Of a DNA stretch of 64,000 nucleotides, positions 8,069 to 16,518 are shown piece after piece. A program made the position numbers and the translations under genes. The notes below the pieces were generated by a model. The model did not search any database and was not told where the DNA came from. It saw nothing but the letters and a program-made list of their open reading frames with translations. The stretch covers positions 1-64,000 of the forward strand of contig CANQPU010000008.1 of NCBI GenBank assembly GCA_947625815.1, in the 5' to 3' direction. The DNA comes from an uncultured Oscillospiraceae bacterium. Lineage in GTDB: Bacteria; Bacillota; Clostridia; Oscillospirales; Oscillospiraceae. Each line of letters starts with the position of its first letter. Position 1 is the first letter of the stretch.

Positions 8069-9346
8069 ATGAAATTCCTTTTAAAGAATCTGCGGGTTTT
8101 CTATGCCGGCGCCTTTCAGCCGGCGGATATCTTGATTGTTGATGGCATCGTTGCCGCCATGGGCCAGGGCCTTTTTGTTGGCGGTGACGCTGCCGTTTTT
8201 GATTTTCAGGGCGCGACTGCCCTGCCGGGGCTCGTCGATCCCCACGTCCATCTGCGGGAGCCGGGCTTTGCCTACAAGGAAACTATCCGATCAGGCACCC
8301 TGGCGGCGGCCCGGGGCGGGTACACGGCGGTGTGCTCCATGCCGAACCTGAGGCCCGTGCCGGACACCCTGGACAACCTGAACATACAGCTCGGTATCAT
8401 CTCCCGGGACGCCGCCGTCACCGTGTGCCCCTACGGCGCCATCACCAGGGGCGAGCGGGGCGCGGAGCTTGCGGATATGGCGGAGCTGGCCCCCTTCGTG
8501 GCCGGATTTTCCGACGACGGGCGGGGCGTGCAGTCGGAGGAGCTGATGCGGGCCGCCATGGAGCGGGCGAAAAGCCTGGGAAAGCCCATCGTGGCCCACG
8601 CGGAGGACGAGAGCCTCCGCAAAAAGGGCTGGGCCGTCCATGACGGCGCCTACGCCCGGGCCCACGGCCTTATTGGCAACGACCCGGAGAGCGAGTGGCG
8701 CCAGGTGGAGCGGGACCTGGAGCTGGTGCGGGAGACGGGGTGTAAATACCACGTCTGCCACGTCTCCACTAAAGAGACCGTGAGCCTTGTGCGCCTTGCC
8801 AAGTTCGAGGGGCTGGACGTGACCTGCGAGACGGGCCCCCACTACCTGACCCTGACGGACGGGGACCTTCAGGACGACGGGCGCTTCCGGATGAACCCGC
8901 CCATCCGCTCCGCGGCCGACCGGGACGCCCTCATCGAGGGGCTTTGCGACGGGACGGTGGACATGATCGCCACGGACCACGCCCCCCACTCCCGGGAGGA
9001 GAAGTCCGGGGGCTTAGAGGGCAGCCTCAACGGCATCGTGGGCCTGGAGTGCGCCTTCCCGGTGCTCTACACAAAGCTGGTCCGGGGGCAGATCACGAGC
9101 CTTGAGCGGCTGGTGGAGCTTATGAGCGCCGCCCCCGCCCGCCGCTTCGGCCTTTCCGGCGGGCGCATCGAGCCGGGGGAGCCGGCCGATCTGGCTGTCT
9201 TCGACCTGGAGCATGAATTTACCATAGACTCTGCCCATTTCCTCTCCCTGGGCCGCGCCACTCCCTTCGACGGGTGGCGGGTGTTCGGAAAGTGCCTTAT
9301 GACCGTGGCCGGCGGGAGGATCGCCTGGAGGGACGACAATGCTTGA
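8069..9346 (+). CDS. pyrC: Dihydroorotase
   Basis: Zinc hydrolase that interconverts carbamoyl aspartate and dihydroorotate, step three of UMP synthesis. The 425-residue protein is a class I amidohydrolase. It has the metal motif DPHVHLREPG (H59 and H61), SDDGRGV with the acidic bridging residue of the class I type, VAHAEDE, CHVSTKE and the catalytic DHAPHS. The start is the ATG with GGAGG eight bases upstream. It is the first gene of the pyrimidine cluster, and its last bases overlap pyrK. Confidence 0.95.
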   Translation: MKFLLKNLRVFYAGAFQPADILIVDGIVAAMGQGLFVGGDAAVFDFQGATALPGLVDPHVHLREPGFAYKETIRSGTLAAARGGYTAVCSMPNLRPVPDTLDNLNIQLGIISRDAAVTVCPYGAITRGERGAELADMAELAPFVAGFSDDGRGVQSEELMRAAMERAKSLGKPIVAHAEDESLRKKGWAVHDGAYARAHGLIGNDPESEWRQVERDLELVRETGCKYHVCHVSTKETVSLVRLAKFEGLDVTCETGPHYLTLTDGDLQDDGRFRMNPPIRSAADRDALIEGLCDGTVDMIATDHAPHSREEKSGGLEGSLNGIVGLECAFPVLYTKLVRGQITSLERLVELMSAAPARRFGLSGGRIEPGEPADLAVFDLEHEFTIDSAHFLSLGRATPFDGWRVFGKCLMTVAGGRIAWRDDNA

Positions 9347-10064
9347 CGTGAAATTTGAGCTTCTGGAGAACGTAGAGATCGCCAGAAATACCTATAAAAT
9401 GGTCCTCCGGGGCGACACCGCCGGCATCCGGCCGGGGCAGTTCGTCAATTTGAAGCTCCCGGGCTTCTACCTGCGCCGCCCCATCTCCGTGTGCGACTTT
9501 GCGCCGGGAGCGCTCACCCTCATCTACAAGGTGGTGGGCCACGGCACCGCATATATGGCGGAGCTCACGCCCGGGGCGGAGCTGGACGTCCTCACCGGCC
9601 TTGGCAACGGCTACGACACCGCCCCTTCCGGGGAGCACCCCCTGCTCATCGGCGGCGGCGCGGGGGTCCCTCCCCTCTTCGCCCTGGCCAAAAAGCTCCT
9701 GGCGGAGGGGAAAAAGCCCGCGGTGATCCTGGGGTTCAATACGAAGGACGAGGTCTTTTACGAGGCGCAATTCCGGGCGCTGGGGGCGGAGGCCCTCGTC
9801 ACCACGGCGGACGGCTCCTACGGCATAAAGGGCTTCGTTACCGACGCCATGGACAGGCCCTACACCTACTTTTACACCTGCGGCCCGGAGCCCATGCTGA
9901 AGGCCGTCTATGAAAAGTCCCGGACCTCCGGCCAGTTCAGCCTGGAGGAGCGGATGGGCTGCGGCTTCGGGGCCTGCATGGGCTGTACGTGCAAAACGAC
10001 CGGGGGCCACAAGCGCGTCTGCAAGGACGGGCCGGTCTTTGAAAAGGAGGAGCTTGTATGGTGA
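9339..10064 (+). CDS. pyrK: Dihydroorotate dehydrogenase B electron-transfer subunit
   Basis: Iron-sulfur flavoprotein of 241 residues that passes electrons from PyrD to NAD+ in the type 1B heterotetramer. N-terminal FAD-binding barrel with LRRPISVCDF, a nucleotide-binding domain with IGGGAGVPPLFALAKKL, and a C-terminal 2Fe-2S cysteine set in CGFGACMGCTCKT ... RVCKDGPVF. It overlaps pyrC by eight bases and pyrD by seven, which indicates translational coupling. Confidence 0.95.
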   Translation: MLDVKFELLENVEIARNTYKMVLRGDTAGIRPGQFVNLKLPGFYLRRPISVCDFAPGALTLIYKVVGHGTAYMAELTPGAELDVLTGLGNGYDTAPSGEHPLLIGGGAGVPPLFALAKKLLAEGKKPAVILGFNTKDEVFYEAQFRALGAEALVTTADGSYGIKGFVTDAMDRPYTYFYTCGPEPMLKAVYEKSRTSGQFSLEERMGCGFGACMGCTCKTTGGHKRVCKDGPVFEKEELVW

Positions 10065-10975
10065 ATACGAAAGTCTCCCTCTCCGGCCTTGCGCTGGATA
10101 ACCCCGTGATCCCCGCCAGCGGCACCTTCGGCTACGGGTACGAGTTCGCGGAAATCTACGACATCAACCTCCTGGGCTCCTTCTCCTTCAAGGGCACCAC
10201 CCGGGAACCCAGATTCGGCAACGAGCCGCCGCGCATCGCGGAGACGGCCTCCGGGATGCTCAACGCCGTGGGGCTTCAAAATCCCGGCATCGACAAGGTG
10301 ATCTCGGAGGAGCTCCCCAGGCTCCGGCGGGTCTTCCATAAGCCTGTGGTGGCCAACATCTCCGGCTTTTCCATCGACGAATACGCCGAATGCTGCGCCC
10401 GCATCGACCGCGAGGAGGGCGTGGGCCTCATCGAGGTCAACATCTCCTGCCCCAACGTCCACAATGGCGGCATGAGCTTCGGCACAAGCCCGGAGTCGGC
10501 GGCGGAGGTGACCCGGGCCGTCAAGGCCGTCACCACCAAGCCCGTCTACATGAAGCTCTCCCCCAACGTCACGGACATCGCCGCCATCGCCCGGGCCTGC
10601 GAGGACGCCGGGGCCGACGGCATCAGCCTCATCAACACCCTCATGGGTATGCGCATCGACCTTAAGCGCCGCGCCCCGGTCATCCGCAACGTCACCGGGG
10701 GCCTCTCCGGCCCCGCGGTGTTCCCGGTGGCCCTCCGGATGGTGTGGCAGGTCTACGAGGCCGTCGGCGTCCCCATCATCGGCATGGGCGGCGTCGCATG
10801 CGCGGAGGACGTCCTTGAGATGATGCTGGCCGGGGCCACGGCGGTGGAGGTGGGAGCCGCCAATCTGGTGGACCCCTTCGCGTCCAAAAAAATCGTGGAG
10901 GAGCTGCCCGCCGTCTGCGAGCGGCTGCACATAGAAAATCTCACAGATATCATTGGAGGTGCCCACCATGGGTAA
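10058..10975 (+). CDS. pyrD: Dihydroorotate dehydrogenase B catalytic subunit
   Basis: FMN-dependent TIM-barrel enzyme (305 residues) that oxidises dihydroorotate to orotate. Conserved segments include [31 protein letters not shown]-like [14 protein letters not shown] (the catalytic Cys lies in this loop), MKLSPNV and GMGGV. The presence of pyrK next door fixes it as the NAD-linked type 1B enzyme. Its end overlaps the start of pyrF. Confidence 0.95.
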   Translation: MVNTKVSLSGLALDNPVIPASGTFGYGYEFAEIYDINLLGSFSFKGTTREPRFGNEPPRIAETASGMLNAVGLQNPGIDKVISEELPRLRRVFHKPVVANISGFSIDEYAECCARIDREEGVGLIEVNISCPNVHNGGMSFGTSPESAAEVTRAVKAVTTKPVYMKLSPNVTDIAAIARACEDAGADGISLINTLMGMRIDLKRRAPVIRNVTGGLSGPAVFPVALRMVWQVYEAVGVPIIGMGGVACAEDVLEMMLAGATAVEVGAANLVDPFASKKIVEELPAVCERLHIENLTDIIGGAHHG

Positions 10976-11666
10976 AGACGTGATCGTGGCCTGCGACTTC
11001 GCCGGCGCCAGGCAGACCTTTGACTTTCTGGACAAATTCGGCACGGCCCGCCCCTTTGTGAAGATCGGCATGGAGCTCTACTACGCCGAGGGGCCGGACA
11101 TCGTGCGCAAGATCAAGGAGCGGGGCCACAAGATCTTCCTGGACCTGAAGCTCCACGACATCCCCAACACCGTGAAGAAGGCCATGGCGGTGCTCTCCGG
11201 CCTCAACGTGGACATGACCAACCTCCACGCCGGCGGGGGCATCGAGATGATGAAGTACGCCCTGGAGGGCCTGACGCGCCCGGACGGCACCCGGCCCCTG
11301 CTCATCGCCGTCACCATGCTGACCAGCATCTCTCAGGACGTGATGACGGGGGAGCTGGGCATCAGCGGCCAGCTTCCGGACACCGTTATCAAGTACGCCA
11401 AAAACGCCGCCGCGGCCGGCCTGGACGGGGTGGTCTGCTCCCCCCTGGAGGCCCGGGTGGTCCACGAAAGCTGCGGCGCGGGCTTCGTCACCGTCACCCC
11501 CGGCGTGCGCTTTGCCGGCGGGGACGCGGGGGACCAGAAGCGCGTCATGACCCCCGCCGAGGCCAAAAAGATCGGCTCGGACTACATCGTGGTGGGCCGG
11601 CCCATTACCGCCGCCCCCGACCCGGAGGAGGCGTATCTTCGGTGCGTCCGGGAGTTCGTGGACTGA
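10968..11666 (+). CDS. pyrF: Orotidine 5'-phosphate decarboxylase
   Basis: Decarboxylates OMP to UMP, the last step of the pathway. The 232-residue protein is the short group I form, with CDFAGARQT at the N-terminus, the catalytic charged network [10 protein letters not shown], and VTPGVR and VVGRPIT phosphate-binding segments. The ATG lies inside the last codons of pyrD with GGAGG nine bases upstream, and its stop overlaps the next gene (TGATG). Confidence 0.95.
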   Translation: MGKDVIVACDFAGARQTFDFLDKFGTARPFVKIGMELYYAEGPDIVRKIKERGHKIFLDLKLHDIPNTVKKAMAVLSGLNVDMTNLHAGGGIEMMKYALEGLTRPDGTRPLLIAVTMLTSISQDVMTGELGISGQLPDTVIKYAKNAAAAGLDGVVCSPLEARVVHESCGAGFVTVTPGVRFAGGDAGDQKRVMTPAEAKKIGSDYIVVGRPITAAPDPEEAYLRCVREFVD

Positions 11667-12310
11667 TGGCCATCGACTACGCCCTTTTCGACCTGGACGG
11701 CACCCTCACCGACCCCAGGGAGGGCATCACCCGCTCCGCCGCCCACGCCCTCCGGCGCTTCGGCATCGAGGCGGACCCGGACAAGCTCACCCACTTCATC
11801 GGCCCGCCGCTTATCGAGTCCTTTGAGCGGTATGCCATCCCGGAGGAGCGGATGGGCGAGGCGGTCGCGGCCTTCCGGGAGTATTTCGAGCCCCGGGGCT
11901 GGCTGGAAAACGTGCCCTACCCCGGCATCGAGGGGACGCTGGAGCGCCTCCAAAACGCGGGCCTCACGCTGATTTTGGCCACCTCCAAGCCGGAGGCCTT
12001 CGCCCGGCGCATCATGGAGCGATTCGATTTTGCAAAATACTTCACCCTCCTTTGCGGCGCGCCCATGGACGAGCGCAAGGCGGCCAAATCCGCCATCGTG
12101 GCCCGTGCCGTCCGGGAGGCGGGCATCACCGATCTGAGCCGCGCCCTCATGGTGGGCGATAAGCGACATGACGTGGAGGGCGCGAGAGCCAACGGCCTGG
12201 ATACCGTGGGCGTCCTCTGGGGCTACGGCACCCGCGAGGAGCTGGAAACGGCGGGGGCGAAGTACCTGGCCGCGGATCTTGCGGAATTGGAGAAAATCAT
12301 TTTACGATGA
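11666..12310 (+). CDS. HAD-family phosphatase in the pyr cluster
   Basis: A 214-residue haloacid-dehalogenase-superfamily hydrolase with the four motifs in order: nucleophile DLDGTLTD at 8-15, ATSKP, the conserved lysine region KAAKSAIVARA, and VGDKRHDVEGARANG. The cap is a small helical domain, as in phosphoglycolate phosphatases and PpaX/YjjG-type nucleotidases. Translational coupling to pyrF (TGATG) suggests a role in nucleotide metabolism, such as UMP dephosphorylation, but this is inference. Phosphoglycolate is the other reasonable substrate. Confidence 0.82.
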   Translation: MAIDYALFDLDGTLTDPREGITRSAAHALRRFGIEADPDKLTHFIGPPLIESFERYAIPEERMGEAVAAFREYFEPRGWLENVPYPGIEGTLERLQNAGLTLILATSKPEAFARRIMERFDFAKYFTLLCGAPMDERKAAKSAIVARAVREAGITDLSRALMVGDKRHDVEGARANGLDTVGVLWGYGTREELETAGAKYLAADLAELEKIILR

Positions 12311-12364
12311 CCCCATCAACGTCGGCTCCCCCCCTGGACTGTCGCTGCGGCGGGACGGGGGTTC

Positions 12365-12465
12365 GGGAGGGTTTGGAACCCTCCCCTACGAGGATATTTG
12401 AGAGCTTACTCATTAAAACGGGACCATTTCAAATCATTTCGTAGGGGCGGGTTCTAAACCCGCCC
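12365..12465 (+). repeat. Interspersed double-palindrome repeat, copy 1
   Basis: Two short palindromes about 50 bases apart. The first is GGGAGGGTT paired with AACCCTCCC and then CTACG; the second begins CGTAGGGGCGGGTT and closes with AACCCGCCC. The inner edges (CCCCTACG and CGTAGGGG) are also complementary to each other. The same layout recurs at 28557-28654 in the same orientation. It occupies the gap between the HAD gene and pyrE and contains no supported gene. Confidence 0.85.
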
Positions 12466-12527
12466 TCGTACCCTTGAAACCGTTTCGGGAGAAAACACAC
12501 AGTAAATACCCTATGGGAGGATAACAT

Positions 12528-13184
12528 ATGGAAACCTACAAGCACGAATTTATCGAATTTCTGGAATCGGCGGGCGTTTTGAAGTTCGGCGACTTCACGG
12601 CGAAATCCGGGCGGAAGATCCCCTACTTCATCAACGCCGGGGACATCAAGACCGGGGAGCAGATCATGCGCCTGGGGGAGTTTTACGCGCGGGCGTATTT
12701 AGAGCACCTGGGCAGGAAAAAGACCGTCCTCTTCGGGCCGGCCTACAAGGGCATCCCCATCGCCGTCTCCGCCGCCGCAGCCCTGGCGAGGGAGGGATTG
12801 GATATCCCCTTCTGCTTTAACCGCAAGGAGGCCAAGGACCACGGCGAGGGCGGCACCATCGTGGGCTGGAAGCCCCAAGCCGGGGAGGAGATCGTCATCA
12901 CCGAGGACGTGATTACCGCCGGCACCGCCATCCGGGAGAGCATGGAGATTTTATCCGGGCTTGAGGGCACCAAGGTCGCCGCCTGTCTCATCATGGTCAA
13001 CCGGGGCGAGAAGGGCCGGACCGATAAGGGCGCCATGGAGGAGATCGAGGAGGAGTTTGGCTTCCCGGTCTATTCCGTGGTGGACGTCTGGGACATCATC
13101 GAGTATCTGGAGGAAAAGCCGGAGAACGCCGAACACGTACAGCGCATCCGCGGCTATCTGGCGGTGAACGGAGCGAAGAAATGA
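12528..13184 (+). CDS. pyrE: Orotate phosphoribosyltransferase
   Basis: Transfers phosphoribose from PRPP to orotate to make OMP. The 218-residue protein has the PRPP-binding signature [18 protein letters not shown] at about 121-138, the [11 protein letters not shown] loop, and the mobile [13 protein letters not shown] loop with catalytic lysine. The C-terminus ends in a helical tail. A GGAGG site precedes the ATG. Its stop overlaps the pyrB start (ATGA). Confidence 0.95.
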   Translation: METYKHEFIEFLESAGVLKFGDFTAKSGRKIPYFINAGDIKTGEQIMRLGEFYARAYLEHLGRKKTVLFGPAYKGIPIAVSAAAALAREGLDIPFCFNRKEAKDHGEGGTIVGWKPQAGEEIVITEDVITAGTAIRESMEILSGLEGTKVAACLIMVNRGEKGRTDKGAMEEIEEEFGFPVYSVVDVWDIIEYLEEKPENAEHVQRIRGYLAVNGAKK

Positions 13185-14095
13185 GAAGTCTTATCGATAT
13201 CGCGGACCTCTCCGTTGAGGAGATCGACGGTCTCATCGCCACGGCCGAGGACATCATCGCAAACCCCGACAAGTACGCCGAGAAGTGCCGCAGGCGCAAG
13301 CTGGCCACCCTCTTTTATGAGCCCTCCACCCGCACGCGCCTGAGCTTTGAGTCGGCCATGCTGGAGCTGGGCGGCCAGGTCATCGGCTTTTCCGAGGCCC
13401 AGTCCAGCTCGGCCTCCAAGGGCGAGAGCGTGGCGGACACCGCCCGGGTCATCAGCTGCTTTGCGGACATCATCGCCATGCGCCACCCCATGGAGGGTGC
13501 GCCCCGGGTGGCGGCCATGAACGCCTCCATCCCCGTGATCAACGCCGGCGACGGCGGCCACAACCACCCCACCCAGACCCTCACGGACCTTCTCACCATC
13601 AAGCGGGAGAAGGGCCGGCTCGACCACATGACCGTGGGCTGCTGCGGGGACCTGAAGTTCGGCCGCACCGTCCACAGCCTCCTCGGGGCCATGAGCCGCT
13701 ATGAGGGCGTGGACTTTGTGCTCATCTCTCCCGAGGAATTGAAGGTGCCGGAGCATGTGCGCGCGGACATCCTGAACGCCTCCGGCGTCCAATACCGGGA
13801 GACGGAGTCACTTTTAGAGGCCATGCCCCAGCTGGACATCCTCTACATGACCAGGGTCCAGCGGGAGCGGTTCATCAGCGAGGCCGACTACGTGCGCCTG
13901 AAGGACACCTATATCCTGACGCCGGACAAGCTGACAAACGCCAAGCCCGACCTTTCCATCCTCCACCCCCTGCCCCGGGTCAACGAGATCTCCGTGGCCA
14001 TCGACGCGGACCCCCGGGCCTGCTATTTCAAGCAGGTCCTGAACGGGAAATTCATCCGCATGGCCCTTATCCTGATGCTTTTGGAGGTGCAGTGA
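13181..14095 (+). CDS. pyrB: Aspartate carbamoyltransferase catalytic subunit
   Basis: Joins carbamoyl phosphate and aspartate to form carbamoyl aspartate. The 304-residue protein carries the carbamoyl-phosphate signature STRTRLSFE near residue 49, KGES in the 80s loop, RHPMEG, the HPTQTLTDL segment and HPLPRVNEI. It is coupled to pyrE, and one base separates it from pyrI, so the enzyme is probably the allosteric, two-subunit form. Confidence 0.96.
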   Translation: MRSLIDIADLSVEEIDGLIATAEDIIANPDKYAEKCRRRKLATLFYEPSTRTRLSFESAMLELGGQVIGFSEAQSSSASKGESVADTARVISCFADIIAMRHPMEGAPRVAAMNASIPVINAGDGGHNHPTQTLTDLLTIKREKGRLDHMTVGCCGDLKFGRTVHSLLGAMSRYEGVDFVLISPEELKVPEHVRADILNASGVQYRETESLLEAMPQLDILYMTRVQRERFISEADYVRLKDTYILTPDKLTNAKPDLSILHPLPRVNEISVAIDADPRACYFKQVLNGKFIRMALILMLLEVQ

Positions 14096-14096
14096 G

Positions 14097-14513
14097 ATGC
14101 TTATAGGGACCATCGTGGACGGCATCGTCATCGACCACATCCCCGCTGGGCGCGGCATGGAGCTCTATGGCTATCTGGGGCTCGACAAGCTGGACTGTGA
14201 GGTCGCCCTCATCAAAAACGCCGCCAGCGGGAAGCTGGGGAAGAAGGATATTCTGAAGGTCAACGAGGTCATCGACCTCAACTTTGACCTTCTGGGCTAC
14301 ATCGACCCCCACATCACCGTCAACATCATCCGCGGGGGCGAGCGGGTGGAGAAGCGCCACCCCGGCCTCCCCCGGGAGATCCACGGCATCATCAAGTGCA
14401 AAAATCCCCGGTGTATCACGAGCACCGAGCAGGAGATCGAGCACGTTTTCAGGCTGACCGACCGGGAAAACCGGGTCTACCGGTGCATCTACTGCGACAC
14501 AAAAGCAAAATGA
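14097..14513 (+). CDS. pyrI: Aspartate carbamoyltransferase regulatory subunit
   Basis: Regulatory chain of 138 residues that binds nucleotides and tethers PyrB through a zinc domain. The N-terminal allosteric domain includes GIVIDHIPAGRG, and the C-terminal zinc-binding cysteines are in CKNPRCITS and YRCIYC, the normal C-x4-C ... C-x2-C arrangement. Several Clostridia keep PyrI although Bacillus subtilis lacks it. It is the last gene of the cluster, before a strong terminator. Confidence 0.95.
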   Translation: MLIGTIVDGIVIDHIPAGRGMELYGYLGLDKLDCEVALIKNAASGKLGKKDILKVNEVIDLNFDLLGYIDPHITVNIIRGGERVEKRHPGLPREIHGIIKCKNPRCITSTEQEIEHVFRLTDRENRVYRCIYCDTKAK

Positions 14514-14562
14514 CTGGCTTTCGAGCCAGCGAAGCGGGGCCTCAAAGCCCGGGGGAACGTGC

Positions 14563-14611
14563 GGAAACGCCCCCTCGAATTTAAGCAGAATTCGAGGGGG
14601 CGTTTCCTTTT
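14563..14611 (+). terminator. Strong terminator after pyrI, with a second hairpin
   Basis: A perfect 19-base stem (GGAAACGCCCCC... with its complement) around a seven-base loop is followed by a T-run. Directly after it, 14611-14650, comes a nested palindrome (TGCCGCC ... GGGCGGCA enclosing CCGCC-GAA-GGCGG) resembling the hairpins of the 18.6 kb region. No gene is supported between 14514 and 14800. Confidence 0.88.
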
Positions 14612-14762
14612 GCCGCCCTGCGCGCCGCCGAAGGCGGCACTTGGGCGGCAAAAAATATTGAATATTGAGTTTTTTGGGGGCCGGGGGCTGGATAAGGCGT
14701 TTTTTCGGTGGCGCAACTGTTGGTTGCGTGATTTCCAAGCGCGGGTTTGCAGACAGGTTGGG

Positions 14763-14780
14763 GATTTTGTGGTATGATTT
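14763..14780 (+). promoter_or_regulatory. Extended -10 promoter of the XRE regulator gene
   Basis: The sequence GATTTTGTGGTATGATTT contains a TATGAT -10 element. It matches 17 of 18 bases of the segment upstream of the lipoprotein gene at 18865-18882. No convincing -35 element is present. Confidence 0.55.
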
Positions 14781-14800
14781 GAGCGAAAGGGGGGCCTTAA

Positions 14801-15688
14801 ATGAGCCTTGGAACAAATATCGCCGACCTGCGCCAGCGGGCGGGCATGAGCCAGGACGCCCTGGCCGAGCGGCTGGATGTTTCCCGCCAGTCGGTGAGCA
14901 AGTGGGAGACGGATGCCTCGGTGCCGGAGCTGGAAAAGCTTGTCAAGCTGGCGGAGATGTTCGAAGTGAGCCTGGACGAGCTCATTCTGGATAAGCCGCC
15001 GGCGTGTACGCCGGAGAGAGCGGAGCCCGCGCCGGTCCCGCCGGAGCCGGTTTTCAACGGGAGCCGGCCCATGACCGGGGCAAGGCTGGCGGGAACCATT
15101 ATCCTGAGTATGGCCGGCGTGGCCACGCTGCTGGGGCTGTTTCTGGTGGGGTTCGGGGCCCTGTTTTTCACCGCGCCTTTGTGCCTGCCGGGCATTTTGT
15201 GCCTCACCTGCAAAAAGCGCCCGGCCCTGTGGGCGGTGTGGAGCGTGGTGCTGATGGTGGAGGTGTATCTGGCCTCCGCCACCGGCATCTCCTCCGGGAG
15301 CGTCATTGCCTATCTCTGGCACCCGGAGCTTGCGGAGATGGTCACAAGAACCGTCGTCGCCCTTCTGCTGCTCAGCGCGGACATGCTGATGATCACATGG
15401 ACCGTCCTCTCCTTTCGGAAAACGGTCCTGCCCCGAAACGCCAAAACGATCTCCCTCGCGGTGGGCTTGTGGCTCCTGCGCCTCGTTATCCTGCCCGCGA
15501 TCTCGCGGCTTGCCATCCGCAAGCTGTTGATCCTGCCCGCCGACGTCTATCAGGACCTCGGCCGGTACGAGATCGTCACGGGTATCCTCAACGTCGTCAC
15601 CAGCCTCACCTCCCTCCCCCTCCTGGCCGCCGCCGTCACCGTGACGGTACTGCTCCTAAAAAGGCGGCCGACGGAACCCCCGGAGTGA
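14801..15688 (+). CDS. XRE-family regulator with C-terminal membrane domain
   Basis: The 295-residue protein joins an N-terminal helix-turn-helix (residues about 5-60, IADLRQRAGMSQDALAERLDVSRQSVSKWETDASVPE) to a Pro/Glu-rich linker (65-85). Four or five membrane helices follow to the C-terminus (starting GTIILSMAGVATLLGLFLVGFG). It may be a membrane-tethered repressor or sense membrane state; its targets are unknown. It appears to be a single-gene unit between terminators, with its own promoter. Confidence 0.8.
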   Translation: MSLGTNIADLRQRAGMSQDALAERLDVSRQSVSKWETDASVPELEKLVKLAEMFEVSLDELILDKPPACTPERAEPAPVPPEPVFNGSRPMTGARLAGTIILSMAGVATLLGLFLVGFGALFFTAPLCLPGILCLTCKKRPALWAVWSVVLMVEVYLASATGISSGSVIAYLWHPELAEMVTRTVVALLLLSADMLMITWTVLSFRKTVLPRNAKTISLAVGLWLLRLVILPAISRLAIRKLLILPADVYQDLGRYEIVTGILNVVTSLTSLPLLAAAVTVTVLLLKRRPTEPPE

Positions 15689-15708
15689 TCCCCGCCTCCG
15701 CGAAAACG

Positions 15709-15742
15709 AAAACTCCCTTGCGAAGTCCGCAAGGGAGTTTTT
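15709..15742 (+). terminator. Bidirectional terminator
   Basis: A 14-base stem, AAAACTCCCTTGCG with its complement and a five-base loop, has A residues on the left and T residues on the right. It can end both the XRE gene and the convergent nucleotidyltransferase gene. Confidence 0.88.
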
Positions 15743-15786
15743 GCCGTGTGATGTAAAGATTTCAGGGGGACGGGAGAGGCGCGGGC

Positions 15787-16518
15787 TCAATTCCCGCCGC
15801 CCTTTAAGAGCTCCTCCACCAGGGCAAGCTCGGCTGGGGTGTTCACGCCGATGAGCTGGTCGTCCATGGGCAGGGAGCAGACCCCCACCTTCTCGCCCCG
15901 GGCCTTCAGGATCACGGGCAGATCGGTGAGATAATATTCGTGCTGGGCGTTGTCGGTCCGAAGCTCCCGGAGGGCGGAGGCCATCTTGCGAAAATCGGCG
16001 CAGAGGATGCCGGAGTTGAGCTCCCGGATCTTCTTCTGCTCGGGGGTGCAGTCCCGGTCCTCCACGATCCGGTCAAAGCCGCCCTCCCCGTCCCGCAGGA
16101 CGCGGCCGAAGGACATGGGCCTGTCGGTGACGCCGGAGAGGACGGTGCAGGCCGCGCCGCTCCTTTCATGCGCGGCCGCCAGGGCCGCGTAGGTCTCCGC
16201 CCGCACCAGGGGCATGTCGCCGCAGCAGATCAGCACGTCCCCGTCGTAATCCCCGAGGACGGGCACGGCGCACAGGGCGGCGTGGCCGGTGCCCAGCTGC
16301 TCCGTCTGCTCGGCAAAGGAGTAGGCCGGAAAGGCGGCGGTGATGTATTCCTTCTTGTACCCCACCACGATGACGGTGTCCTCCGGGCCCGTGGGCAGGG
16401 CGTCCAGAACATAGCCGAGAAGAGGCTTGCCCCGCGCGAGGCGCATGGCCTTGGGGCGGTCTACGCCCTCCTGGGCAAGGCGGGTGCCCTTCCCGGCGGC
16501 CAGAACGATGGATCTCAT
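15787..16518 (-). CDS. GlmU-like sugar nucleotidyltransferase (no acetyltransferase domain)
   Basis: A 243-residue NTP transferase with the N-terminal signature IVLAAGKGTRL, EQLGTGHAA, the metal-binding CCGDMPL, ELNSGIL and HEYYLTDLPVIL, ending at GVNTPAEL. This is the pyrophosphorylase half of GlmU, which makes UDP-N-acetylglucosamine. The left-handed beta-helix acetyltransferase half is absent. It may be a single-function uridylyltransferase, with the acetyl step done elsewhere; the substrate is inferred. It is coupled to prmA upstream by an ATGA overlap. Confidence 0.8.
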   Translation of the reverse strand: MRSIVLAAGKGTRLAQEGVDRPKAMRLARGKPLLGYVLDALPTGPEDTVIVVGYKKEYITAAFPAYSFAEQTEQLGTGHAALCAVPVLGDYDGDVLICCGDMPLVRAETYAALAAAHERSGAACTVLSGVTDRPMSFGRVLRDGEGGFDRIVEDRDCTPEQKKIRELNSGILCADFRKMASALRELRTDNAQHEYYLTDLPVILKARGEKVGVCSLPMDDQLIGVNTPAELALVEELLKGGGN

